Positions 1 to 7,950 of a stretch of DNA of 64,000 bases are shown piece after piece. The notes beneath the pieces were generated by a model that saw nothing but the letters and a program-made list of their open reading frames with translations, did not search any database and had not been told where the DNA came from. Source of the stretch: Mycobacterium sp. WUMAC-067 (lineage in GTDB: Bacteria; Actinomycetota; Actinomycetes; Mycobacteriales; Mycobacteriaceae); NCBI RefSeq assembly GCF_020217485.1, contig NZ_JAEKMI010000011.1, forward strand, positions 62,001 to 126,000, written 5' to 3'. The translations under genes were made by a program, and so were the position numbers. The first letter of the stretch is position 1, and each line of letters opens with the position of its first letter.

Positions 1-2
1 CA

Positions 3-1250
3 ACGCTGGCCTTGCCGGGCGGACCACTTTCCAAGGTGGGCAAAGCGGGCAGCCGGGCGGCCGATGTGCTGAAGGGTTTGAAGAAGCCGCCCGAGATTCC
101 CAAGCCTCCGTCGATCAAGCCGCCGGAGGTGAAACCGCCGGAGGTCAAACCGCCGGAGGTCAAACCGCCGGAGGTCAAGCCGCCGGAACCAGGCCATCCC
201 GCGCCAGCTCCTTCGGGCAAGCCGGCACCGGGCCCCGCCGACGGCCCCCTGCCGCACAGCCCCACCGAATCCAAGCCGCCGGTCGGCGGGACACCTCACA
301 GCGGCGAACCGAAACCAATTGCGGTCCCACCAGAATCGGGGGGCAAGCCACCGGTATCGGCCCCCGCAGAAGCCACACCATCGCCCTATCCGCAGCCGCA
401 CGAGCCTGCCACGCGGGTACCACCCACGGTGCCGCCAGCGGCCGCGCCCGCCGCTTCAACCCCGGCAGCCTCGATGCCGGCGGCCTCGGCTCCTTCGATG
501 CCATCGATGCCGTCTTTGCCGGAGCCGCCGTCGGTTCCCTCTGTCCCCGCGGGCGGCCTCCCCGCCGAAACGCCTCCCGGCCTCGGGGAGGTGCCTCACG
601 GCGGGGAACCCGCTGCACATCCGCCCGAACCGCGTAGCGCCGGTCCACATCCACCCGGCGACGGCAACGCACCTCACCTTCCCGGTGATGGGGCGCCGCC
701 GTCGGACTCCTTTCCCAAGGAAACCCCAAAGGAGATACCACCAAGCGATGGCCAGCCACCTGATCAAGGTGAGCACCAACCAGGGGAACTCCCCGGTCAC
801 GGGATTCCACATGACGAGATGCCGCAAGGCGAGAAGCACACAATAAGCGGACATGGAAGTTACGATCCCGGCGACGGCTTCTTTACTGTGCCGAAAGGCT
901 CGAGTATTACGACTTTTGCCGAGCACGGCTCGACTATTACTGACTCACTGGGCAATCTTATCGAGACCGGCGGAGACACCTCCGGCGTTTATTCCAAGAC
1001 TTTTAAACCAGGCGAGCTTATACCCAACTATACAATCCATCCACCGGATGGGTTAAACATTCTAGGCTCACCGCTAACTGTAACGAGTCCGACGCTCATT
1101 AGTAAGCTTATCCACGAAAACATGGGCCTTGTCGATTTAGCTGTATGTACTTTCGATCCAACTTCGCCGACGGGCAAGATATACCACGTAAACGGAATAT
1201 ATGATAAATTCAATGAAAAGTTCACGCCTTACGAAAGGTATAAACGTTGA
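3..1250 (+). CDS. C-terminal part of a proline-rich putative polymorphic toxin (5' end outside window)
   Basis: The frame is open to the left edge, so the N-terminus is missing; the first candidate start (TTG at 12) is unlikely to be real. Residues up to about 270 are Pro/Ala/Gly-rich, low-complexity linker sequence with KPPEV repeats. The last 125 residues form a compact domain beginning near GHGSYDPGDGFFTVPKG and including DSLGNLIETGG, PNYTIHPPDGLNI and a terminal KIYHVNGIYD stretch. From memory this resembles C-terminal domains annotated as putative adhesin (Stv) in actinobacterial polymorphic-toxin proteins. The DNA of this domain is visibly AT-richer than the linker and the rest of the window, with rare codons such as TTA and ATA. 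The stop overlaps the start of the next gene. Inferred role: a secreted effector, possibly an ESX substrate. The toxic activity is unknown. Confidence 0.6.
   Translation, partial: TLALPGGPLSKVGKAGSRAADVLKGLKKPPEIPKPPSIKPPEVKPPEVKPPEVKPPEVKPPEPGHPAPAPSGKPAPGPADGPLPHSPTESKPPVGGTPHSGEPKPIAVPPESGGKPPVSAPAEATPSPYPQPHEPATRVPPTVPPAAAPAASTPAASMPAASAPSMPSMPSLPEPPSVPSVPAGGLPAETPPGLGEVPHGGEPAAHPPEPRSAGPHPPGDGNAPHLPGDGAPPSDSFPKETPKEIPPSDGQPPDQGEHQPGELPGHGIPHDEMPQGEKHTISGHGSYDPGDGFFTVPKGSSITTFAEHGSTITDSLGNLIETGGDTSGVYSKTFKPGELIPNYTIHPPDGLNILGSPLTVTSPTLISKLIHENMGLVDLAVCTFDPTSPTGKIYHVNGIYDKFNEKFTPYERYKR
117..191 (+). repeat. Five tandem 15-bp units encoding KPPEV repeats
   Basis: Four near-identical 15-bp units (starts at 117, 132, 147 and 162) and a fifth degenerate unit at 177 encode KPPEV pentapeptides within the linker of the putative toxin. 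Such arrays vary easily in copy number by slippage. They probably form an extended polyproline-like spacer. Confidence 0.85.
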
Positions 1251-2035
1251 CGGCACCCCACAACGCCGGAATCGACGAATTGATTGATTTCGCTGCCCAA
1301 CAAAAGTCGCCGGAGACAGATCGACGTCTTTTTTCGGCACTTCGTGGTGTCGAATTATTTTTTCCTCGAACGACCGTTGAACATGAGGGAAAGCAGCTCA
1401 ATGCTACCCCCTTGCTGCGATTGCCCGACGGAACAAATGCCATGATGCTGTACACATCGGAAGACCACCCAGATCTACCCAACACCTTCGCCGGTGGCGC
1501 CTTCGAAGATGCGCTTGCCGCAGCGCTCTCCATGCCGGACCTCGACTGGGTGATCGTCTGCAATCGCACGTCGCAGTGGGTAGCAATTAATAAACAACAA
1601 ATAACCGAAGTTCTCGATGTTCTGCAGTCTAGAGAAAATCGCTCAAATGAACTCTCTGAACCTCCGCCGAATAGTGATAACGCGGTTGAAGATCTAATAA
1701 CACGCGCTCTTCACACGCCGCCGGAGAAACTTTCGCCGTCGATCGGATCTGTGCTCCGAGGACGCGAGATATTCATTGAGCTTGCGAAAGTGCAAAGCGA
1801 AGAGGGCCAACCGATTATGAAAACGTTCGCTGTCCAGCACATGCCGCGCGTGATACGCGCTTACACGACGCGAACACGTCCAGGGATCAGATATGGGGGC
1901 ATGAAGTGGGAGGCACTCAAAGATATGCTGACGACCACCACCGAGCTCGACGGCGTCCAGATTGTCAACAACGCCGATGACTGGGTGATTTTCGATCGTG
2001 AATCATTGACCGCCAGTGGAACTGACGAATCATAA
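1247..2035 (+). CDS. SseB-like protein, candidate immunity partner of the upstream toxin
   Basis: A 262-residue protein beginning with TTG at 1247, which overlaps the toxin stop codon (TTGA). GAAAGG at 1233-1238 gives a well-placed ribosome binding site, so the two genes are translationally coupled. It appears to contain two related SseB-like domains: residues 20-125, ending in DWVIVCNRTSQWVAINKQQI, and residues 148-258, ending in VQIVNNADDWVIFDRESL. No signal peptide or membrane segment is visible. Base composition is low-GC like the toxin domain. SseB-family proteins are often found beside contact-dependent and T7SS-type effectors in actinobacteria; an immunity or chaperone role is inferred from position only. 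Confidence 0.6.
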   Translation: MTAPHNAGIDELIDFAAQQKSPETDRRLFSALRGVELFFPRTTVEHEGKQLNATPLLRLPDGTNAMMLYTSEDHPDLPNTFAGGAFEDALAAALSMPDLDWVIVCNRTSQWVAINKQQITEVLDVLQSRENRSNELSEPPPNSDNAVEDLITRALHTPPEKLSPSIGSVLRGREIFIELAKVQSEEGQPIMKTFAVQHMPRVIRAYTTRTRPGIRYGGMKWEALKDMLTTTTELDGVQIVNNADDWVIFDRESLTASGTDES

Positions 2036-2119
2036 TCGTCGTTGCAGCAGACGCGTCCAAATAACGATCAGCAAACCGGGTTTGGCCCTGGGTGTGATCG
2101 GTGTGGTCATGCTCGGCGT

Positions 2120-2145
2120 CGAACGTGACGCCAGCGTCGCGTTCG
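2120..2145. repeat. Diverged copy of the serB1-upstream hairpin
   Basis: CGAACGTGAC, a 6-nt spacer and GTCGCGTTCG form an imperfect hairpin (one mismatch). The flanks on both sides match the hairpin at 2735-2760 in front of serB1, with CTCGGCGT before it and CAGCCGGCAG after it. This extends the duplicated serB1-region sequence described in the next entry. Confidence 0.7.
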
Positions 2146-2198
2146 GGTGCAGCCGGCAGTGCGGACACGTCAACTCCCCCACGCCATCTGACCCGATA

Positions 2199-2343
2199 GC
2201 CGCCGCCTGTTTCGACGTGCACGACACGTGGCGCAGAGCTCCTCGGCGTGCATTTCAGCCACGTGCTGGCCTCGCGTAACTACTTCACCTACCGACATCC
2301 TCGGATTCTTCTATCGCCAAGCCGAGTTTCGGCGCTCGGGCAG
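2199..2343 (+). pseudogene. Decayed internal fragment of serB1
   Basis: This stretch aligns base by base with about 3063-3213 inside serB1, with shared words including AACTACTTCACCTA and CCTCGGATTC. It has several indels and substitutions. Translated, it begins AAACFDVHDTW where serB1 has [11 protein letters not shown], then runs into a stop at 2277-2279. The phosphatase motif and frame are destroyed, so it is a remnant. It lies with the hairpin copy at 2120 in the 384-bp gap between the SseB-like gene and the small ORF. I see no other gene in that gap. Confidence 0.75.
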
Positions 2344-2419
2344 TTAGGACGTTTATCGGAATGATTCAACGCCGACTATCTGTTCCGCGCGCACCTTCTC
2401 GTCATGACGGGAGTTCCCA

Positions 2420-2635
2420 ATGAGCAAAAAGATTGCCGGTAAGACTTTTTCGACGCCAGAAGAAGCTGGCGTTACCGCGCCAACGGCAGAAGAATTAGCG
2501 CGCGCAAGGAAGGGCTTCGATGAATTTCAGGCCAGAGTCGACGCGGTTGCGTCCGAAGACCGCAAAACAGACGTCTCGCCGAAATTTTGGGATGACACAT
2601 CCGGTACCGAGTTCGATCCCGACAAGAAAGCTTAG
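2420..2635 (+). CDS. Small acidic protein of unknown function
   Basis: A 71-residue ORF starting with ATG after a good ribosome binding site (GACGGGAG, 2407-2414). The protein is soluble and charged, with a predicted helical centre (about residues 20-45, AEELARARKGFDEFQARVDA) and an Asp/Lys-rich tail. Composition resembles the toxin module rather than core genes. I do not recognise a family. It could be a small accessory gene of the toxin island, such as an orphan immunity-type protein, or a lineage-specific gene. The ribosome binding site is the main support. Confidence 0.5.
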   Translation: MSKKIAGKTFSTPEEAGVTAPTAEELARARKGFDEFQARVDAVASEDRKTDVSPKFWDDTSGTEFDPDKKA

Positions 2636-2704
2636 GCTCGTTTCCTGAACCGACGCCCACGGACAAGTCTTATCGCGCCCCGACCAAATGGGCCCGCCGA
2701 GCCA

Positions 2705-2760
2705 CGAGTGTGACGCTGCAGTCACACTCGGCGTCGAACGTGACTGCAGCGTCACGTTCG
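2705..2760. repeat. Double hairpin with mutually complementary halves
   Basis: Hairpin A is CGAGTGTGAC, a loop, GTCACACTCG (2705-2730). Hairpin B is CGAACGTGAC, a loop, GTCACGTTCG (2735-2760). Each has a perfect 10-bp stem. Loop GCTGCA of A is the reverse complement of loop TGCAGC of B, and the 16-bp cores are reverse complements of each other. The segment could therefore fold as two small hairpins or one long one. It lies in the 277-bp non-coding gap before serB1, which otherwise shows only GC-rich leader sequence. Confidence 0.8.
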
Positions 2761-2912
2761 GCAGCCGGCAGCCCGAGGCATCAGCCCGGCAGCCGGACAG
2801 CCGGGTAGCCGACGACCCAGCCATACCCGCCCCCTCGTCATCTGCCCGATAGGGTTGTGTATCGGGCACCCGCTGGGTCACCAGGCAACACAGCGATCTA
2901 GGAGGTTGGGCG

Positions 2913-3821
2913 ATGACTTCCTTTGACCCGGTCAACGCAGACCACACCGGCTACGTCGACCTGGAGTCGCTGGGCGCGGACGCCAGCGCGGCCCGCGCGA
3001 TCGAGGGCATGCAGGAAGCCGCCGCCAGCCAGGACCGTCCGCAACCCCCGATCGACCTCACCGCCGCCGCCTTCTTCGATGTCGACAACACCCTGGTGCA
3101 GGGCTCCTCGGCGGTGCACTTCGGCCGTGGGTTAGCCACGCGCAACTACTTCACCTATCGCGATGTCCTCGGATTCATCTACGCCCAGGCCAAGTTTCAG
3201 GTCCTCGGCAAGGAGAACAGCAACGACGTCGCCGCGGGCCGGCGCAAGGCGCTCGCCTTCATCGAGGGCAGGTCGGTCGAGCAGCTGGTGGCCTTGGGCG
3301 AGGAGATCTACGACGAGATCATCGCCGACAAGATCTGGCCCGGCACCCGCGAGCTGACGCAAATGCATCTGGACGCCGGCCAGCAGGTGTGGCTGATCAC
3401 CGCCACCCCCTACGAGCTCGCCGCGACCATCGCGCGACGCCTCGGCCTGACCGGCGCGCTGGGCACCGTCGCGGAATCGGTCGACGGGGTCTTCACCGGC
3501 AGGCTGGTCGGTGACATCCTGCACGGCGCCGGCAAGGCGCACGCGGTGCGCTCGCTGGCAATTCGCGAGGGGCTCAACCTGAAACGCTGCACCGCCTACT
3601 CCGACAGCTACAACGATGTGCCCATGCTGTCGCTGGTGGGGACCGCGGTCGCCATCAATCCCGACGCCCGCCTGCGCGCCCTGGCCCGGGAGCGCGGATG
3701 GGAGATTCGCGACTTCCGCACCGCCCGCAAGGCGGCGCGGATCGGGGTGCCGTCGGCGTTGGCGCTGGGCGCGGCCGGGGGTGCGCTGGCCGCGGTGGCC
3801 TCTCGGCGGCAATCACGCTGA
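2913..3821 (+). CDS. serB1: HAD-superfamily phosphatase, SerB1-like
   Basis: A 302-residue HAD subfamily IB hydrolase, the type that removes phosphate from phosphoserine-like substrates. Motif I is DVDNT at residues 56-60 (nucleophile D56, general acid D58), motif II lies in LITATPYE, and the metal-binding motif is [11 protein letters not shown]. The C-terminus is hydrophobic ([20 protein letters not shown]) and may attach to membrane. A strong AGGAGG at 2900-2905 fixes the start. The M. tuberculosis orthologue is named SerB1, but the classical serine pathway uses SerB2, so the true substrate is open. It leads a rightward cluster with hadD and cmaA2. Confidence 0.85.
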   Translation: MTSFDPVNADHTGYVDLESLGADASAARAIEGMQEAAASQDRPQPPIDLTAAAFFDVDNTLVQGSSAVHFGRGLATRNYFTYRDVLGFIYAQAKFQVLGKENSNDVAAGRRKALAFIEGRSVEQLVALGEEIYDEIIADKIWPGTRELTQMHLDAGQQVWLITATPYELAATIARRLGLTGALGTVAESVDGVFTGRLVGDILHGAGKAHAVRSLAIREGLNLKRCTAYSDSYNDVPMLSLVGTAVAINPDARLRALARERGWEIRDFRTARKAARIGVPSALALGAAGGALAAVASRRQSR

Positions 3822-3865
3822 TAGGCTGCGCCGCTGAGACATCTTCGAGCGGAGAGCACAGCGGC

Positions 3866-4387
3866 ATGACAGTCCCCAAAGAAGCCGAAGGACTTATCGG
3901 CAGCCATTACCGCGCACCGGACTACTTCGAGGTCGGTCGCGAAAAGATCCGTGAGTTCGCCCAGGCGATCAAAGACGACCACCCGGCGCATTTCGACGAG
4001 AATGAATCCCGGAAGGCGGGGTACACCGAGATGGTGGCGCCGCTGACGTTCCTCGCGATTGCCGGGCGCCGCGTGCAGTTGGAGATCTTCACCAAGTTCA
4101 GCATCCCCATCAACATCGCCAGGGTCATCCACCGCGACCAGAAGTTCAAGTTCTACCGCCCGATCCTGGCTCACGATAGGCTTTACTTCGACACCTACCT
4201 AGACTCGGTCATTGAGTCCCACGGCACCGTGCTGGCGGAGATCCGCAGCGAAGTGACCGATGCCGATGGAAAGCCGATCGTCACCAGCGTTGTCACAATG
4301 CTGGGGGAAGCCGCAAACCAGGCCGACACCGAAGCAACCGCCGCGGCAGTTGCATCAATATCCGCAGGAAAGATAGGGGCGTCGTAA
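3866..4387 (+). CDS. hadD: (3R)-hydroxyacyl-ACP dehydratase HadD-like, FAS-II/mycolate pathway
   Basis: A 173-residue single hot-dog protein of the MaoC/FAS1-like dehydratase type, homologous to HadA/HadC and to Rv0504c. DDHPAHFDE (about 37-45) resembles the Asp/His region of hydratase-2 enzymes; I cannot tell whether it is catalytic. HadD has been reported to take part in elongation of specific mycolic acids in M. smegmatis. I chose ATG at 3866 because it has a GGAGAG upstream and matches the family N-terminus; an upstream in-frame extension overlaps serB1. The stop is immediately followed by the cmaA2 ATG, so both share an operon and probably a pathway. Confidence 0.85.
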   Translation: MTVPKEAEGLIGSHYRAPDYFEVGREKIREFAQAIKDDHPAHFDENESRKAGYTEMVAPLTFLAIAGRRVQLEIFTKFSIPINIARVIHRDQKFKFYRPILAHDRLYFDTYLDSVIESHGTVLAEIRSEVTDADGKPIVTSVVTMLGEAANQADTEATAAAVASISAGKIGAS

Positions 4388-5314
4388 ATGTCACCACAGG
4401 GGGAAACGGGAACGCAGCTGCATCCGCCGGTCGAGGCCGTGCGATCCCACTACGACAAGTCGAACGAATTCTTCAAGCTGTGGCTTGACCCCTCGATGAC
4501 GTACAGCTGTGGCTACTTTGACGAGAATCCCGATCCGCAGAATCTGACCAAGACGCTGGAAGAGGCGCAGTACGCCAAGCGCAAGCTCGCTCTGGACAAG
4601 CTGAACCTCGAGCCCGGCATGACGCTGCTCGACATCGGCAGCGGCTGGGGCTCGACGATGCGGCACGCGGTGGCCGAATACGACGTCAACGTGATCGGGT
4701 TGACGCTGAGCGAGAACCAGTACGCCCACTGCGTCGCCGAGTTCGAAAAGATGGACAGCCCCCGCCGTAAAGAGGTGCGGATCCAGGGCTGGGAGGAATT
4801 CCCCGGCGACGTGCCGATCGACCGGATCGTGTCGCTGGGCGCGTTCGAGCACTTCGCCGACGGCGCCGGTGACGCCGGGTACGAGCGCTACGCCACCTTC
4901 TTCAAGAAGTACTACGACCTGCTGCCCGACGACGGCCGCATGCTGCTGCACTCGATCGTGGTCCCCAGCCGCGAAGAGGGCAACGCGATGGGGTTGAAGG
5001 TCAACATGACCCTGCTCCGGTTCATCAGCTTCATCTTGAAGGAGATCTACCCGGGCGGAAAGTTGCCCCAGGTCGACCTGGTCGACAGGTACGCGACGGA
5101 CGCGGGTTTCAAGATCGAGCGGCACCACTTCATCGGCAAGAACTACGTGCCGACGCTGACCGCCTGGGGCGATGCGCTCGAGGCGCACAAGGAAGAGGCG
5201 ATTGCCCTGAAGGGGCAGGAGACCTACGACATCTACTTGAAGTACTTGCGGGGCTGCTCGGACCTGTTCCGCGACGGCTACACGAACGTCTGCCAGTTCA
5301 CCATGGTGAAGTAG
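4388..5314 (+). CDS. cmaA2: Cyclopropane mycolic acid synthase CmaA2
   Basis: A 308-residue SAM-dependent methyltransferase that installs a cyclopropane on meromycolate chains. The signature is [20 protein letters not shown] followed by the SAM loop [11 protein letters not shown] near residue 80. The loop is GSGWG here but GCGWG in the pcaA and umaA proteins of this window. The N-terminus and the family tail ([22 protein letters not shown]) match CmaA2, the trans-cyclopropane enzyme, better than the paralogues. An insertion near 45-56 (DENPDPQNL) separates it from short-loop paralogues. The gene abuts hadD with no gap and ends in a strong terminator. Confidence 0.9.
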   Translation: MSPQGETGTQLHPPVEAVRSHYDKSNEFFKLWLDPSMTYSCGYFDENPDPQNLTKTLEEAQYAKRKLALDKLNLEPGMTLLDIGSGWGSTMRHAVAEYDVNVIGLTLSENQYAHCVAEFEKMDSPRRKEVRIQGWEEFPGDVPIDRIVSLGAFEHFADGAGDAGYERYATFFKKYYDLLPDDGRMLLHSIVVPSREEGNAMGLKVNMTLLRFISFILKEIYPGGKLPQVDLVDRYATDAGFKIERHHFIGKNYVPTLTAWGDALEAHKEEAIALKGQETYDIYLKYLRGCSDLFRDGYTNVCQFTMVK

Positions 5315-5332
5315 CCGACGTCTTCAAAGGTC

Positions 5333-5362
5333 AACGCCACCACGGATTTCCGTGGTGGCGTT
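5333..5362. terminator. Rho-independent terminator after cmaA2
   Basis: A perfect 13-bp stem (AACGCCACCACGG, ATTT loop, CCGTGGTGGCGTT) is followed by a T-rich run. It separates the convergent cmaA2 and acyltransferase genes and probably serves mainly the rightward transcript. Confidence 0.9.
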
Positions 5363-5396
5363 TCCTTTTGGCCCCCGCGGCTCAGCGGGAAAAGGC

Positions 5397-6461
5397 TCAG
5401 CCGAAGAAGATGTTGCGACGGCCGGCCAGCAACCGGTACAGCGTCTGCTGGATGGTCTCGCGCACCTGATCGGTCAGCTCGAAGGTGACCATCGGGTCGT
5501 CGGCGTCGGAGGCCGCATAGTCGTCGGTGTAAATCGGCTCACCGAACGCGATGTGCCATTTCGACGGCAGCGGCACCAGGCCCACGGGCCCGGCCAACGG
5601 GAACAGCGGCGTGATCGGGAAGTACGGCAGCCCGAACAGCCGCGCCAGCAGCTTGACGTCCGTCAGCATCGGGTAGATCTCTTCGGACCCGATGATCGAG
5701 CAGGGGATGATCGGCGCCTTGGTCCGCAGCGCGGCGGTGACGAACCCGCCGCGGCCGAACCGCTGCAGCCGGTAGCGGTCCTCGAACCGCTTCCCCAGCC
5801 CCTTGTAGCCCTCCGGGAACACGGCGGTGAGCTCGCCGGCGGCGAGCAGTCGGTGCGCGTCCGTCGTGCAGGCCATGGTGTGGCCGGCCTTGCGGGCCGC
5901 CTCGCCCACCACGGGCAGGTCGAACACCATGTCGGCGGCGAGCAGCCGCAGCTCACGATGCGCGCGATGCTCGTCGTGCACCGCCACCGACAACATCAAC
6001 CCGTCGAACGGCAACACCCCGGCGTGATTGGCGACCACCAACGCGGCGCCGTCGGCGGGCAGGTTCTCGATCCCGCTCACCTCGACCCGGAACCAGGACC
6101 GGAAGAACAGCCGCAGCAGCGGCCGGACGATCGCGCTGTTGAAGTGCGGATCGAAGCCGAACTCGTCGACACTGTAGTCACCCGTCAGCCGCTGGCGCAG
6201 GAATCCGGCGACCGACGCGACGCGCTGCGCCAGCTCATTCAGCGGCGCCTCGCCGGACGATGCCCCCGTGGCACGGCGGTGCTCGTCGATTTCGCGAACC
6301 ACCGCGGCGATCTGCTCCGCCGACGCGCGGCCGCTCGGATCGGTCAACAACGACGGGTGCTGGCGGGCTGACTCTGCTCGTTGATCGGCTCTCCGGCGCG
6401 CTGCTACCCGGCCCCGATTCGTATGCAGTGGAATGACATTCGCTCTGGTTTCACCCGCCAC
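5397..6461 (-). CDS. Lysophospholipid acyltransferase-family protein (Rv0502-like)
   Basis: A PlsC/LPLAT-type acyltransferase of about 354 residues that transfers acyl groups to glycerol-phosphate-like or lipid acceptors at the membrane. Box I is NHAGVLPFDG, with His and Asp of NHx4D, and the second box is FPEGYKG. The N-terminal 90 residues are basic and probably cytosolic. I use GTG at 6461 because residues from AGETRANV match the family start; an in-frame GTG at 6485 would overlap the epimerase stop. It lies directly downstream of the epimerase in one leftward operon. The acceptor lipid is unknown. Confidence 0.8.
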   Translation of the reverse strand: MAGETRANVIPLHTNRGRVAARRRADQRAESARQHPSLLTDPSGRASAEQIAAVVREIDEHRRATGASSGEAPLNELAQRVASVAGFLRQRLTGDYSVDEFGFDPHFNSAIVRPLLRLFFRSWFRVEVSGIENLPADGAALVVANHAGVLPFDGLMLSVAVHDEHRAHRELRLLAADMVFDLPVVGEAARKAGHTMACTTDAHRLLAAGELTAVFPEGYKGLGKRFEDRYRLQRFGRGGFVTAALRTKAPIIPCSIIGSEEIYPMLTDVKLLARLFGLPYFPITPLFPLAGPVGLVPLPSKWHIAFGEPIYTDDYAASDADDPMVTFELTDQVRETIQQTLYRLLAGRRNIFFG

Positions 6462-6466
6462 GATAC

Positions 6467-7594
6467 CTACCTGACCCCACCCCACGGAATTGGATTTCGG
6501 CTACCCCAGCGCTGGGCTAGAGATATGGCGCGACCTTCCAAGGAGCGTACCCGATCTGGGTCGATTATGGGAGTCAGGCCTCGGCCGCGAACGTAGTCGT
6601 CGAAGGCCTCCGCCGTCGTCCATTTCGGCTGGTAGTTGAGTTCTGAGCGCATCCGGCTGGTGTCCATGACGCGGCCGTAACTCAAATAATCAAACTGATC
6701 GCGGCTGATCTCGTTGTAGCGGTTGGCGCGGCGCAGCGAATCCAGCGCCCAAACGCCGAAACCCGGTACGGGCAAAGGGATCCGGCCCGCCCGACGGATC
6801 GCCTGCGACAGCATGATGATGCCGTCGGCGCCGATGTTGAACGTGCCCGCCTTGCCGGCCATGGCCGCGCGCTCGAGCGCACCGAGGGCGTCCTGCTCGT
6901 GCAGCAACTGCAGCCGGGCGCCGCGGCCGAACATCGTCGGCACCAAAGGCCCGGCGAGATAACGCGACAACGTCGTGTCCATCGCCGGACCGATCATGTT
7001 GGCCAGCCGCAAGATCGTCACGGCGATGTCGGGCCGGCGCCGCCCCAATCCGCGCGCATAGGCTTCGATGTCGAGGCTGTCCTTGGCGAAACCGTCGCGG
7101 AAGGGCCGACGGCTGGTGCTGTCCTCGGTGAACATCACAGGATCGTGGGCGCTCGAGCCGTACACCTCCGACGTCGACTTGAGCACCACGCGGCGCACCG
7201 AGGGGGCCTTTTGACAGGCCGCGAACAGCTGCATCGCGCCCATCACGTTGATCTCTTTGAGCGCCGCGGTGCCGCCGGAGCGCGGCGCGTACGACGCGGC
7301 CGCCGCGTGCACCACCGTGTCGACGTCGCCGTTGCGAATCACCTTGGCAATAAAGGGATTACGGATGTCAGCGCGGACGAACTCGGCGCGTCCCATGCGG
7401 CGCAGCATGTCTTTGCTGGGGGCGATCGCGTCCACCGCGATGACGCCTTTGATCATCGGGTTCTGCGCGAGCCGAGCCGTCAGGTAGCCGCCCAGAAACC
7501 GGCAGGCACCGGTGACCAGCACGATTTTGGGGTAATGCGCCGCATTGCCGGAGGTGTCGTCCGGCCCGGTGTTCTCCCCATTCGACGCATCCAC
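6467..7594 (-). CDS. NAD-dependent epimerase/dehydratase family protein (GalE2/Rv0501-like)
   Basis: A 375-residue extended SDR. The Rossmann motif VTGACRFLGGYLTARL lies near residues 27-42, followed by DAIAPSKDML and VVHAAAASYAPRSGG. The Ser of STSEVYGSS is present, but the expected YxxxK appears as EAYARGLGRR, with no Lys in the usual place. It may be an atypical SDR without normal UDP-sugar epimerase chemistry. M. tuberculosis nomenclature calls it galE2, but UDP-galactose activity is not shown by the sequence. It is the first gene of a two-gene leftward unit with the acyltransferase. Confidence 0.75.
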   Translation of the reverse strand: MDASNGENTGPDDTSGNAAHYPKIVLVTGACRFLGGYLTARLAQNPMIKGVIAVDAIAPSKDMLRRMGRAEFVRADIRNPFIAKVIRNGDVDTVVHAAAASYAPRSGGTAALKEINVMGAMQLFAACQKAPSVRRVVLKSTSEVYGSSAHDPVMFTEDSTSRRPFRDGFAKDSLDIEAYARGLGRRRPDIAVTILRLANMIGPAMDTTLSRYLAGPLVPTMFGRGARLQLLHEQDALGALERAAMAGKAGTFNIGADGIIMLSQAIRRAGRIPLPVPGFGVWALDSLRRANRYNEISRDQFDYLSYGRVMDTSRMRSELNYQPKWTTAEAFDDYVRGRGLTPIIDPDRVRSLEGRAISLAQRWGSRNPIPWGGVR

Positions 7595-7701
7595 CCGAAC
7601 AGCCTAGCCGTCGGCGAGACGGCCGCACTATGGCGCGTTGCGACCAGTTAGGGCCTTTTTACGGTGGCCTTATGACGGCCTTAGGAAGGCCGCAGCGGGG
7701 G

Positions 7702-7803
7702 TTACTTGCCGAGTTTTCTGCGCTGCACCCGGGTGCGACGCAGCAGCTTGCGGTGCTTCTTCTTCGACATACGCTTGCGCCGCTTCTTGATTACTGAACC
7801 CAT
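7702..7803 (-). CDS. Small ribosomal subunit protein bS22 (33 residues)
   Basis: A 33-codon ORF reading [20 protein letters not shown] and ending in RRKLGK, almost entirely Lys/Arg. This sequence is nearly invariant in mycobacteria (Rv0500B) and was identified in mycobacterial ribosome structures as bS22; older annotation calls it an AURKAIP1/COX24-domain protein. It binds rRNA in the small subunit. It lies alone between the epimerase and the HTH gene on the same strand. The short length makes it easy to miss. Confidence 0.93.
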
Positions 7804-7950
7804 GAACTCCGCTATCTAGACCGAGACCTGCTTCAAAGATTGGACCCGGTCACTTTACCCAGCCGGACGCACCCAACGCCAAACCGGCGTCGCCTGATCG
7901 CCGCGCAACCGCGAAGCCAGCAGCCGCCCGAAAGCGGCCACCGGTTCGGG

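Noticed and set aside
117..191. CRISPR-like short tandem repeats
   Set aside because: Units are adjacent, have no spacers, and encode an in-frame KPPEV peptide repeat.
2016..2279. 87-residue frame across the serB1 remnant
   Set aside because: It spans a degraded serB1 copy and ends in a premature stop; no ribosome binding site or conserved reading.
1..2900. Prophage or transposon at the left edge
   Set aside because: No integrase, transposase, att site or inverted ends seen; only the toxin-like pair and a duplicated fragment.
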